Positions 18,404 through 27,899 of a DNA stretch of 64,000 nucleotides are shown here, piece by piece (within the stretch, counting starts at the first letter, position 1; every line of letters starts with the position of its first letter). Under the pieces are notes generated by a model. The model was not told the origin of the DNA. It made no database searches and saw only the letters and a program-made list of their open reading frames with translations. Source of the DNA: an uncultured Cohaesibacter sp. (lineage in GTDB: Bacteria; Pseudomonadota; Alphaproteobacteria; Rhizobiales; Cohaesibacteraceae); contig NZ_OY781114.1 of NCBI RefSeq assembly GCF_963676485.1, positions 2,265,001-2,329,000 on the forward strand, given 5' to 3'. A program made the position numbers and the translations under genes.

Positions 18404-19686
18404 TCGCGTCTCTCATGCAGCGCCTGCGCCTTTTGATCCCGAAGCGCAACAATGCGGCCTTGCGTCCCCTTGATGCACGTCGCTCAGCTTCCTTGTCGCC
18501 GCTGTTGCAGGACGGGGCGCAAAGCCCTTATGTGCAGTCACATTCCAAACGGCTCTTTTGGGTTGCTGGCGTGCTGTTGGCGCTTTGCCTGTTTGTTGCG
18601 GCAACCTTGCTGAAGCTGTGGCCTGATACGGCGCCATTTGATGGCATTTACCGCTTTCACGATGACGTCTGGTTGCCACTGAAGGGCAATCTCTGGACGG
18701 CATGGTATCCGTGGTGTCTCATCCTTTGGGTGCCGGTGGCTGCGCTTGTCGCGCTTGGCGTGGGCGTCTGGACGAGTGGTAAGGATCCGAGCCGCCCGCT
18801 GCATCGGTTGATCATTCTGTTTTTAAGCGGCTTGGTGCGCTTGCGCATTGCTGGCAAGGCTGCTCCGTCTCCGGGGCTGTTGCAAAGCATCGTGCGTTGG
18901 AGCCGGAAGCCGGGATTGCGGTCTGATTATATGGAGCTTGTTATCAGGCATGCGCTTGACCATCAGTTTGAACAAATGGAAGCGGCCGTTTTGGCTGGCC
19001 GTGAGGTGGATGTTGCCTGGCTGAGGCGGGCCGATCGACTGATGCGGGCGCGGGCTCTTTTTCCGGTGGAGGCTGCCAACGCAGATGACGAAACACAAGC
19101 GCGTTGGCTGGAAGCCTTTTTTGATCTGGCATTTCTCAGCCATGTTGACATCCATCAGGATGTCGCCGTTGCCGATTATCTTGCCGATCTGATAGAGGCG
19201 CTAGGCCCGGAAGACAAACAGAGATTTGCGTTGCTTGAAGCCTTTGTTGCGGCTCGGCCTCTTTCGAGCTGTCAGTATGCCCTCTGGCAAGCTCTTGCTG
19301 GCTTTGACCAACTTTCAGCCTCTGCCAGTGCCCAGATGGAGCAGATGCGTCGCGTGTCGCCTGAGAGTGGCCGCATTCCCGACTTCCTGGCCCCTTGTGC
19401 CTTTGCCTTTTTGGCCGTTGCTGATCGGACTTGGGCCATGGCCTCGCTGACGGCTCTTTCAAGCATTGACAGGGCTTATAATGCCTTGCGTCTCTCTGTC
19501 GATTATCAGCAGGATGCTGATGTGCTGGCCTGGTGGATTGCTCGTTCCCGGTTGGCAACTATCCGGTTGTTGCATCAAAAAAGCCATCAGACATCGCTTT
19601 CTGGCGATGATCTGGCGCTTTGGCCAGATGAGCGGCCTGTTTATCACCCCTTGACAGGCAGTCGGTTAGCGGCGGGAGGGGCGTGA
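18400..19686 (+). CDS. Hypothetical two-helix membrane protein
   Basis: 428 residues. Two transmembrane helices lie near residues 48-70 (WVAGVLLALCLFVAATLLKL) and 102-126 (CLILWVPVAALVALGVGVW), with a large helical C-terminal part that is probably cytoplasmic. I recognise no family. The start is coupled to the preceding stop (ATGA). The next gene, the giant propeller protein, starts 2 bp after its stop. It belongs to the membrane-linked part of the operon. Confidence 0.75.
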   Translation: MIASLMQRLRLLIPKRNNAALRPLDARRSASLSPLLQDGAQSPYVQSHSKRLFWVAGVLLALCLFVAATLLKLWPDTAPFDGIYRFHDDVWLPLKGNLWTAWYPWCLILWVPVAALVALGVGVWTSGKDPSRPLHRLIILFLSGLVRLRIAGKAAPSPGLLQSIVRWSRKPGLRSDYMELVIRHALDHQFEQMEAAVLAGREVDVAWLRRADRLMRARALFPVEAANADDETQARWLEAFFDLAFLSHVDIHQDVAVADYLADLIEALGPEDKQRFALLEAFVAARPLSSCQYALWQALAGFDQLSASASAQMEQMRRVSPESGRIPDFLAPCAFAFLAVADRTWAMASLTALSSIDRAYNALRLSVDYQQDADVLAWWIARSRLATIRLLHQKSHQTSLSGDDLALWPDERPVYHPLTGSRLAAGGA

Positions 19687-19687
19687 G

Positions 19688-22600
19688 ATGTTTTCCCAGT
19701 GGCGAAGCCGAACCTTGGACAGGATCGAAGCCAAGAGACGTGCGATTGAACGCATTGTGCCATTGCGCCGACGAATGGATGCGATTTTGCTGTCGCTCTT
19801 GGGCCTTTTGCTTTTTTGCGTGGTTGCGCTTGGGGTCATGCTTGCCAATGGGCATATGCGCTTTGGCTGGTTCGATCCTGATCCCATCCAGCCGCTGCCC
19901 GACGACCGGCTGGTCACCAATATACGCGATGAGACTGCGCAAAGCGCGGGTGCTTTTGTGGCGGCGTCTTATCAGGAAAGTGCAAACCGGCTTTCGATTT
20001 TAAGAGAAAAGGGGCTTCTGCATAGCGTTAACCTGAAGACTGGTGTCTGGTCTGATGATACCAGCCTTGATGAAGTTACAGGGATCAACAGCGCTTTTGT
20101 TGATCTGTCTCCGGCTTGTCCGACCCAGACATCCAAGGCGCTTTCTCATTGTGCCGACAAGACAGGCCTTTTTGCCTATTCCGCCGATGGTGGATTGGTG
20201 GTGCGCGACAAGGCTGGCTGGCGAACCGTGCTGCCGGATAGCCGTTTTATTGGCGCATCCGGTGAAGCCGTTCAGCATGATGATCTGGTAAATGTGGTCG
20301 TGTCCGCAAACAAGCGCTGGCTACTTCTGGCCACAAAGGCTGATGGCCTTGGGCTGTTTGATCTGGTTCACCGAAACTGGGTGCCCATTCCGGTTGCCAA
20401 ACAACAGGCCATTCTGGGCGATGAGACACTCAAGGCTCCTTCCCACATGGTGGCCTTTGGTGACGAGATTCTATTGGGCACGCAAAAGGGCCTGATGGCC
20501 GTGTCCTTCGAGGATGATGGGCAAGTGGGGTCCTCCGGTCTTGTGAGTGACGGGCTCGGGACCATTCTCGATATGACGGTGTTTGAAAAGGATGCGTTGA
20601 TCCTTGCCAGCAATGCATGCGAGGGCGGTGTCTGTCTGGCGCTCTATCGCTATGAAGCAAGCGGTGAATTAAAACGTCTGTTCGGGGAAACACAACTCTA
20701 TCCGGAACTGTCGCAGGCCGGGCTGTCGCGGGCGCTGGTGGCTGAAGATGGCAAGACGATCCTCATGCTGGGCGAGGCGGGCATCTATCGCTATGACCGG
20801 ATGAAGCGCAATTGGCAGCAACTGCTTGATGAGGCTGTGTCCACCTATCTTGAAGACCCTTCCGTGAACGGCATTTATTTTGCGACCGCTGGCAAGGTGG
20901 GGCTGCTTGAGAGATCTGGCAAGATCACCTTCTGGCCGCTTGCCGGGCAGAGCGTAACCTCGCTTGCGCGCAATGGGGTGGGAGTGCTGCTGGCGCAAAC
21001 GGCCAGTAACCAGACCTGGCGCATAGCGGGCGATGAGGTTGCCATGCTCAACGACGGTGCGGCAGCGAAGGAACCGCTTGCCAATATGAAGCGGGCAGTT
21101 TCAGCCTTCAATCGGCTTGTCATGATCGGGGACACCTATCTGGTTTTGCATGACATCAGGAAACGCAGCTATGTTTCCATTCCGCGCGCAAGCCTGTCTC
21201 CGGGATTGCTTTTCGGGGCGGAAACGCAGCTTTTTGGTAGTGATGAGATTTTGTGGGGGCTTTCGGGCGATGAGCTTGAGGCATGGCGCCTTGCGGGGAC
21301 TGATTCCGAGCCTTCTCTTGAGCGCCTTGCTCACACATGGCTTTCCTCCGGGCCACGGTCTGTGCACAAAGATGGCGATGGGCTATTGTTTGTTGATGCT
21401 GAGGGACGCCCATTCCGTGCGCGGGCGATTGGACATTCCATTCAGATTAAGGGGCTATTGGGTCAGGCTGATGCAGAGCGGGGGCCGGTTCGGGATGTGA
21501 TCAGCCAGGGGGATCTCACCTATCTGGCGCGGGATCGTAGGGTCAGCGTCTATTCTCTTAAGGAGCGTGGCTTTGTCGATACGCTCTCCATGCCGCTCAA
21601 TGAAGATATTCGCGAGATTGCGCGTGTGGGTGGCGCTCTCTATTTGCTTGGATCGAACGGCAGTCTTGTTGAAGAGGGGCGCGGAGAGCGCCTTACGGGC
21701 AGCAATAAGCCCTTCTCCTTTCCGTCTGCTCAGATTTTTGATGCCATGAGCAATGGCGAGGCGCTGTTTCTGGCCTCTGGAAATGGCGTGACCAGCTATT
21801 CTCCAACCAAGCGGCGCGTTACCAATTCACTTCGCTTTGATGCGTCTGGTCCCTTGCGATTTGCCGGTTTGGCTGGCTCCGTCCCCATTGTTTACGATGG
21901 GCGTAACGCCTGGTTCGGCGATGAAAGTTTGGCCATTGATGGGGCACGGGTTCTATCGGCCAGCAAGGTGGGAGAGGACATCGCGTCCGTGCAATATGAT
22001 GGCGCGGTGACCTTTCTGGTGCGCCATTCCATCAAGGACGGTGCTATTGCGTCTCCTTCCTGCTATTATCGCAATCCCGGACCGGCAGGCGAAGATATCA
22101 TTGATGTGGCTGCGGTGCCTGATGTCGGGGTCGTGTCATTGGTGGGGAACGCCTTGTGGCTGAGAGATCAGCCGCACCGCCGATTTGTTGGCTTCACTTT
22201 GTCAGCCAGCAACTTGCCACGCAACGCGCGCATATCCGTGATCGATGATTATCTGGTGGTGCATAACGAGCAGGAGGCCTGGATCGTTGCGCTTGCGCAG
22301 CTAAGGACTTCCGATAGTTGCTCACGCGTGAATGAGGATCTGACCAATGAAACGACGAGGCTGAGTGCGGATCAACTGGCCGTATCGAAATCAGGAAATC
22401 TGGTTGGACTGCTTTATGCCGATGGTGAATATCGGATCTGGAAGGGGGGCGGTCTCTCTGTTCTGATACCTGCAATAGAAGGGCCTCAACCAGTTCCGCA
22501 GGGCTTTCAGTCTGTGGCGCAGATTGGAAAAGCCCTCTATTTCGCAGATGATCGGAGCATCTGGCGGTATGATAGCATCCGTCGGGAATGGTCCAGCACC

Positions 22601-25600
22601 GTGCTGCCGACGTTTGCAGGCAGCACCGCCAATGTGGATGTCTGGGCGAAAGAGGATGGTCTGGTTGTAACCCAAAGCTATCAGGACGGGCCCACTTTGG
22701 GAGCTGTTGCCGACCCTGAGCTCTCCTCCATCCCGCTTGCAAGGCTGGATCAATGGGGCATGTCTGCCCTTCCCATCGCGCCTGAAGCCATAAAGGATGT
22801 TGTGCGCCTATCCAATGGCAATTGGCTTTATCTGACCGATAATGCTGCCGTCATCACCGAAGCACCAGACCAGCCGAATGCCCGTGTCTCTGCCCCGATT
22901 GCGTTGCCTTTTGCGGCCGGGGGACGGTCCGTTGAGGAGCAGAACGGGCAGATCGTGATTTCTGATGGGAAAGACGAGGCGGCTACCGCATCGTTGTTGA
23001 TCATCGACCCCCAGACGGCCTTTGCACACGAGGATACAGTGCCAGCGCATTTTTCCTATCAACCGGAGCGGGGGGAAACTGTAACGGTTCTTGCCGACAA
23101 GCAGTTGATCAGGAAATCGGCGAATGGCGCCGTCAGTCTTTGTCATTGGGACCAAGGGCAAACAGCTTTGTCCCGATGTGCCCCTTATGAACCGCAGCAA
23201 GGGAACGCTGGCTCACTTGAGCTACGTGAGGAGCAGGGACAGATTGTCATCAAAGCGGGATCGACTGTGGTGGCCCGCCTTGAAGGGCAGTTGGGCAGGA
23301 TAAAAGCGCCAGCGGCGGCAACGGCCTCGGTTCAGTGGGATCGTGACAAGGGCGCTTTTTCCTTTCTGGATGCGGATGGCTCCCGATTCTGGTTGCCTGC
23401 CGGAGAGGCCTTGCCTGATGGCCGGTTCGCTTTTGCCGCACCGGGACGCGCAGTCATGTTGGATGCCGCGCATTATATGGTTGCGAACCGGTATGGCGTT
23501 TGGGTTTACCAGACAGGGGCCGAGCCCTCGGTGCGCTGGAGGCGCATGACGTTGCCAGAAGATTTTCGCGCAGCTGGCAAGGGGCGGATCTATTTCGCAG
23601 ATGGGCGTTCCATCGGGCCGGATGATCCTTATCCGGTTCAGGCCAATGCCGAATATGCGGTTTCGCTTGGTGCGCTGGATGTGAAAGCAAAGGTCGGTGG
23701 CGGGATCCTCTCGGCACACTGGTCTGACGGCCTCAAGATATATAAGGCCTTTTCTGAGCATGGATTTTTCTTTGACCAGAAGCAGGATGTGGCCTTTTCC
23801 GATGGGCAGGCATGGTTCCTGACGCCCGTCGGACTGATTTCCGCTGATGACCTTGGCCGGACCATGCCTCTGCCGTCGGCACAGTCGATATTGATGACCA
23901 GCGTAGGCGACAGGCTTTTTGCGCTTGAAGGGCGCAAACAATGGCTTGTTCTGGATGTGATGGGTTGGCAGCGGGCGGATAATCCCTTTGCGGATCGTCA
24001 GATCGCCTATGATCAGGATCTTGTCTGGCTTTATCAGAATGGACGACTGATTACGCGTTCCACCACGCGCACCATGAGCGCGGAGCGGCGGCTGGGGTTG
24101 CGCTTTGAAAGCGATATCCTGTTTGACGCGGCCTTTTCAAAGCAGGGGCTCGTGGTGCGGCTGGGTGATGGCGTGCGGCAATATTCAGGCTTTGACGGGC
24201 TTTCAGCTACAGTGGATGCCAAAGCCGAGTTGCCCTCTGGCTTGCGGCTGGCTGTACGCCCCATGCGCGATGGCGAAAGGCAAGTTGTGGCCGTAACCCG
24301 GCGTGGGGCCATTAGCAGACGCTGGAACGGAGAGGCTTTTGAACGTGTTGCCTATGACGATAACCCCGACATCGAGCGTATCGCCGCGTCCATGGATTGG
24401 CTGCGCGTGCGCTTTGTGGCGGGCAAGCCATCGGTTGAGCTGAAAACAGAAATGGTCGGTTTTGAAGATGGTTGGACGTCGGTTGCATGGAACAAGGGCG
24501 AGCCAATGCCGATGGATCGCTTTTTGTCGGTCTATGGTCGCGATGGCGTTCTTTATGCCGGTTCGCCTGTTGGTTTGCAGCTTTTGAAGGTGGAGGATGG
24601 CAGGATAGCCAGCCAGCGCTTTGTCGAGCTGGGGCGCGGTTTGACTTCGCATGAAGCGGTCTTTCATATTGGTGCCTATCGCAATGGGCGTGCACCTGTT
24701 TATGCGCTGGGGTCAAAGCACTGTTTAGCGATTGATCAGGGTGTTATTCTGCCCTGTGAAGGGGGGGATGATGTCTCCATTGAGGATTTGGGGGGGAATG
24801 ACTTCTGGCACTGGGAACGGACGCAAGGGCGCATCTTGCTGGGCTATTCCGACGGGAATGAGCAGCCGCTGGGCGCGCCGTTTGTGCTGTCGCCAACAGG
24901 GCGTTTTCCGCATGATCAGCTAGATGATATTATCCGTTGCGGCGGGACGCTGGCTCAAAGCTGGCATGGCAATTTTACCGCTCTTGATGAGACTTTCGGA
25001 TTGGGGCTGGCAGATGCCCCCAAGGCGGCGGGGGACGAAAGCAAGGGCCGCAGTCTTCGCTTCCTTAAGGAGGGCACTGTTGCACTCTCCTGCCAGCCGG
25101 AAACCGTGGCCCCTTCAGCCAGCGAGCCGCAGGGCTTACCCGAGGGGCTTTATATCGAGGCAGGCGATCTCTGGCGCTGGAGCCGCGAAGGGCTGGAGCC
25201 CGCGAACGGACTTGCCGAAGCGCTTGCAGCACGCAAAGACAACCGGATTGCCTATCAAGCCGAACGAATGCGGGTGCGCAATGCCAAGAGCGGTGTGCTG
25301 TTTGACTATCGCAATGAAGATCAATGGCGGCCGCTTGCCTTTGCCGGAGGGCGGCTTGCCATCGATGAGCGGCAAGGGCTTGTGTCTGCCAAGGGGCAGA
25401 TATGGTCCTATTCGCCGGAGGGCTTTTCGCCGGTTGCGGCCACAGATGGGACAATCGATCCGGATCATTTTGTGCTTTATTCCCTTAAAGGCGTTGCGGA
25501 TGTGCCAGCCTGCCGGTTTGATCGGGCCCAGACGGCCAATGATGGCTCTTCCCATCTTATTCTTGAGGACGAGAATGGCGACGAGCCGATAACGCTGCTC

Positions 25601-26905
25601 CGTTGTCAGGATGGGCGTTTCTGGCAGGGGCAGCTGGATGGCAGAGAAACAGATACCCTCTTTACCTTGCGACAGGATCAGAGCAATCCTTTTGAGACAC
25701 GGCGCATTGTTGGTGATGCAAAGACTGGTATCTGGTTGATCGGTCGCACGGCTGGGCGCGAGGGGACATTGCAGTTCCGCTGGCATGGAGAGGATAACGG
25801 GCTTTCTGGGGGACGCTTTGCTCTGGATGCCATCCGGCAGATTGCCCAGATCGAGCCGAAGCGCATAGACATGATGACTGGCCTTGGCTGGGTGCGACAG
25901 CCCGTTGGCCGCTGGGAAGCGGAAAGCGGGATGCGTGCTGCCAATGATACCGGGCTTGCTGCGAGTATCCGTTCATTTGGGGCTGATGCCGATGTTGACC
26001 GTGTGCTGGACAGAGGGAGGGTAGCCATCCGCTCGCTTTGCCTTGAAGACGAAAATGGTCGCTTCCATCGCTGGCGGAGCAACGGACAGCTTGATCAGGT
26101 AGAGGCCTGCGATGCCTTGTTGGCTGATGACGGGGAATTTGCTTACCGCGATGGAGAAGGAGCCCTCCGCATAACGGCGGCAAGCCTGAATGGCAGCAAG
26201 ATGGTGCGCCGTCTGGTCGATGGTCACTTTAGCGATCTGGTCGCGCGTGGCCATGCTGTTTTGTCTCACTATGAGGGCGCACAGGTTATTGCCATTGGCA
26301 GTGAGAAACGGGTGAATCTGTTTGATCCGGATAGGCTGGAGTGGCTGGGCGCCTGGGCCTTGACGCGTGATCCCCAAACCCTGTTTTTGGATGAGGCTGG
26401 CGATATTGGCGCTGTTTTTGAAAAGGGACGCTCTGATATGCGTGGGCAGGCATCCTCTTTCTGTAAAGGCTTTGATGTCTTGCGGGAGCGATTGGGGCGC
26501 CAGATGGCCGGAAAGCTGCGCGGGTTCGAGGTGATGGACGGGCGCGCCTATGTCGATATTCTGGATGAGAAGGGTGCGCTTCAGACAATGGCGTTTGATT
26601 GCGAGGATGCTGGCAACGCGCTTGTGGGGGATGTTGCCGAGCTGGAAGGCCGTATACGCTATTTGAGCAATTTCGAACTGTGGGGGCGTCCTGCGGCCCT
26701 GCTGTCTCTTCTGGCTGGCCCGGAGAATATGCTTATGTCACATATCGGAGACAAGCAAGCCGCTGTTGGAGCGCTTTCTTCGCGGCCGCTTTTTATGCGG
26801 CGCATTGGCGAGCGCTTTGTTATTCTGGATTCATCGGAGATCTATCAGGCGGATCTGGATGCCCTGCTTTCCTATACCATTGAGCAAGGAGCCCGTCATG
26901 AATGA
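19688..26905 (+). CDS. Giant 2405-residue membrane-anchored protein with probable tandem beta-propeller repeats
   Basis: 2405 residues. The basic N terminus (WRSRTLDRIEAKRRAIERIVPLRRRMD) precedes one transmembrane helix at about 33-54. About 2350 residues then presumably extend into the periplasm. The rest is a monotonous series of short beta-strand-like units with turns such as GIYRYDRMKRNWQQL, GLGLFDLVHRNWVP, IWRYDSIRREWSS and VWVYQTGAEPSVRWRR. These resemble blades of WD40/PQQ-type beta-propellers, but are too diverged to count blades by eye. No catalytic motif is evident. Scattered Cys occur, consistent with a periplasmic location. It starts 2 bp after the preceding gene and overlaps the following one. 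By context it is the main structural or sensing component of the MoxR/VWA system. Confidence 0.85.
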   Translation: MFSQWRSRTLDRIEAKRRAIERIVPLRRRMDAILLSLLGLLLFCVVALGVMLANGHMRFGWFDPDPIQPLPDDRLVTNIRDETAQSAGAFVAASYQESANRLSILREKGLLHSVNLKTGVWSDDTSLDEVTGINSAFVDLSPACPTQTSKALSHCADKTGLFAYSADGGLVVRDKAGWRTVLPDSRFIGASGEAVQHDDLVNVVVSANKRWLLLATKADGLGLFDLVHRNWVPIPVAKQQAILGDETLKAPSHMVAFGDEILLGTQKGLMAVSFEDDGQVGSSGLVSDGLGTILDMTVFEKDALILASNACEGGVCLALYRYEASGELKRLFGETQLYPELSQAGLSRALVAEDGKTILMLGEAGIYRYDRMKRNWQQLLDEAVSTYLEDPSVNGIYFATAGKVGLLERSGKITFWPLAGQSVTSLARNGVGVLLAQTASNQTWRIAGDEVAMLNDGAAAKEPLANMKRAVSAFNRLVMIGDTYLVLHDIRKRSYVSIPRASLSPGLLFGAETQLFGSDEILWGLSGDELEAWRLAGTDSEPSLERLAHTWLSSGPRSVHKDGDGLLFVDAEGRPFRARAIGHSIQIKGLLGQADAERGPVRDVISQGDLTYLARDRRVSVYSLKERGFVDTLSMPLNEDIREIARVGGALYLLGSNGSLVEEGRGERLTGSNKPFSFPSAQIFDAMSNGEALFLASGNGVTSYSPTKRRVTNSLRFDASGPLRFAGLAGSVPIVYDGRNAWFGDESLAIDGARVLSASKVGEDIASVQYDGAVTFLVRHSIKDGAIASPSCYYRNPGPAGEDIIDVAAVPDVGVVSLVGNALWLRDQPHRRFVGFTLSASNLPRNARISVIDDYLVVHNEQEAWIVALAQLRTSDSCSRVNEDLTNETTRLSADQLAVSKSGNLVGLLYADGEYRIWKGGGLSVLIPAIEGPQPVPQGFQSVAQIGKALYFADDRSIWRYDSIRREWSSTVLPTFAGSTANVDVWAKEDGLVVTQSYQDGPTLGAVADPELSSIPLARLDQWGMSALPIAPEAIKDVVRLSNGNWLYLTDNAAVITEAPDQPNARVSAPIALPFAAGGRSVEEQNGQIVISDGKDEAATASLLIIDPQTAFAHEDTVPAHFSYQPERGETVTVLADKQLIRKSANGAVSLCHWDQGQTALSRCAPYEPQQGNAGSLELREEQGQIVIKAGSTVVARLEGQLGRIKAPAAATASVQWDRDKGAFSFLDADGSRFWLPAGEALPDGRFAFAAPGRAVMLDAAHYMVANRYGVWVYQTGAEPSVRWRRMTLPEDFRAAGKGRIYFADGRSIGPDDPYPVQANAEYAVSLGALDVKAKVGGGILSAHWSDGLKIYKAFSEHGFFFDQKQDVAFSDGQAWFLTPVGLISADDLGRTMPLPSAQSILMTSVGDRLFALEGRKQWLVLDVMGWQRADNPFADRQIAYDQDLVWLYQNGRLITRSTTRTMSAERRLGLRFESDILFDAAFSKQGLVVRLGDGVRQYSGFDGLSATVDAKAELPSGLRLAVRPMRDGERQVVAVTRRGAISRRWNGEAFERVAYDDNPDIERIAASMDWLRVRFVAGKPSVELKTEMVGFEDGWTSVAWNKGEPMPMDRFLSVYGRDGVLYAGSPVGLQLLKVEDGRIASQRFVELGRGLTSHEAVFHIGAYRNGRAPVYALGSKHCLAIDQGVILPCEGGDDVSIEDLGGNDFWHWERTQGRILLGYSDGNEQPLGAPFVLSPTGRFPHDQLDDIIRCGGTLAQSWHGNFTALDETFGLGLADAPKAAGDESKGRSLRFLKEGTVALSCQPETVAPSASEPQGLPEGLYIEAGDLWRWSREGLEPANGLAEALAARKDNRIAYQAERMRVRNAKSGVLFDYRNEDQWRPLAFAGGRLAIDERQGLVSAKGQIWSYSPEGFSPVAATDGTIDPDHFVLYSLKGVADVPACRFDRAQTANDGSSHLILEDENGDEPITLLRCQDGRFWQGQLDGRETDTLFTLRQDQSNPFETRRIVGDAKTGIWLIGRTAGREGTLQFRWHGEDNGLSGGRFALDAIRQIAQIEPKRIDMMTGLGWVRQPVGRWEAESGMRAANDTGLAASIRSFGADADVDRVLDRGRVAIRSLCLEDENGRFHRWRSNGQLDQVEACDALLADDGEFAYRDGEGALRITAASLNGSKMVRRLVDGHFSDLVARGHAVLSHYEGAQVIAIGSEKRVNLFDPDRLEWLGAWALTRDPQTLFLDEAGDIGAVFEKGRSDMRGQASSFCKGFDVLRERLGRQMAGKLRGFEVMDGRAYVDILDEKGALQTMAFDCEDAGNALVGDVAELEGRIRYLSNFELWGRPAALLSLLAGPENMLMSHIGDKQAAVGALSSRPLFMRRIGERFVILDSSEIYQADLDALLSYTIEQGARHE

Positions 26906-27899
26906 AGCCCCTGCTAGCACTCTGACGGTCGGCGATGCTGTCTTTTCTTTCAGCGAGACAAATCTCAAGGTCAAGGCTGGTCTGTTGCAAGGGCAGGGGA
27001 TTGACGATAGCGTACTGCTTTCGGGACGTGAAGAGCGGCTTGAATGGCTCTGGCAATGGTCCTTCTGGCTCGATAGGGAAAGGGAACCTCTGCAGTCTGT
27101 GTCCGATGCGCTTGATGCGGATAGCATCTTGCGGGATTTGTTCGATTATTCCGCAAGGCAGGAGAGCAATCAACAGGGTTGGGTGCAAGTCGAGGCCATG
27201 CCGGCGCTTTCAAGATGGGCCGCTTTTGTTGCGGGGCAGACCTGGTTGCCGCGCAGGTTTCGGGCCTCGCAAGGGAAGCATATTCACGCCCACAGGCAAA
27301 TCATGGCGCAGTGGCTTGATGGTGAGGTGGAACGCTGGGAAGGCATGCGCGCTGATGCTGCTGAGGAACAGCAAACCGAAGGCCCCTATGAGGCCTATCT
27401 GGGTCACCTGCGCCGCCAGATAGAGGCCGGACGCTTTTCCCTTGAAGTGAAAACCGCCTTTCAGGCCTTGCTTCAGCGTATTTGCCCTCTGATCGAGCTT
27501 GTCGAACTCAAGAGCGCAGATAGCGATAATCTCATCCTGATGCTGAAGATTGCCGATAAAAATGGACAATTTTCCGAGCCGCGCCATCAGCCATCCAAAG
27601 CGCTGGATCGCCTTGATCACGTGCAGGGAGATGCGGTTGCGGAGCAGCGCCTCAAAGAGGTGGGGTATCGAGTTGCAATTCTGGTCAGTGAGATGCTGCA
27701 AATTATGCATTGTCGCAGAAATCAGGTTGCCATGGCCTTCATTATGACGCACCATGGCGCGAGTAAAACTGTGTTTGCAATCACATTTAAAGCAACTCTT
27801 TTATTGACCTACCGGTCTTTTATTCTTTCCGCTATAGGCAGGCGGTTCGTCCCCGATCTGCCGATCTGTAAGACTCTTAAATTGCATGAACTCTTATAA
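26898..27899 (+). CDS. Hypothetical protein downstream of the giant propeller gene
   Basis: 333 residues, not recognised. The ATG at 26898 has AAGGAG about 6 bases upstream and overlaps the stop of the giant gene, which supports it over the longer open frame upstream. Most of the protein is helical and charged with no membrane helix. The C-terminal 60 residues, from about FIMTHHGASKTVFAITFKAT, differ in composition and are hydrophobic. They may be a frameshifted or recently extended end, so the true stop deserves a check. It overlaps the next gene by 14 bp. Confidence 0.65.
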   Translation: MNEAPASTLTVGDAVFSFSETNLKVKAGLLQGQGIDDSVLLSGREERLEWLWQWSFWLDREREPLQSVSDALDADSILRDLFDYSARQESNQQGWVQVEAMPALSRWAAFVAGQTWLPRRFRASQGKHIHAHRQIMAQWLDGEVERWEGMRADAAEEQQTEGPYEAYLGHLRRQIEAGRFSLEVKTAFQALLQRICPLIELVELKSADSDNLILMLKIADKNGQFSEPRHQPSKALDRLDHVQGDAVAEQRLKEVGYRVAILVSEMLQIMHCRRNQVAMAFIMTHHGASKTVFAITFKATLLLTYRSFILSAIGRRFVPDLPICKTLKLHELL

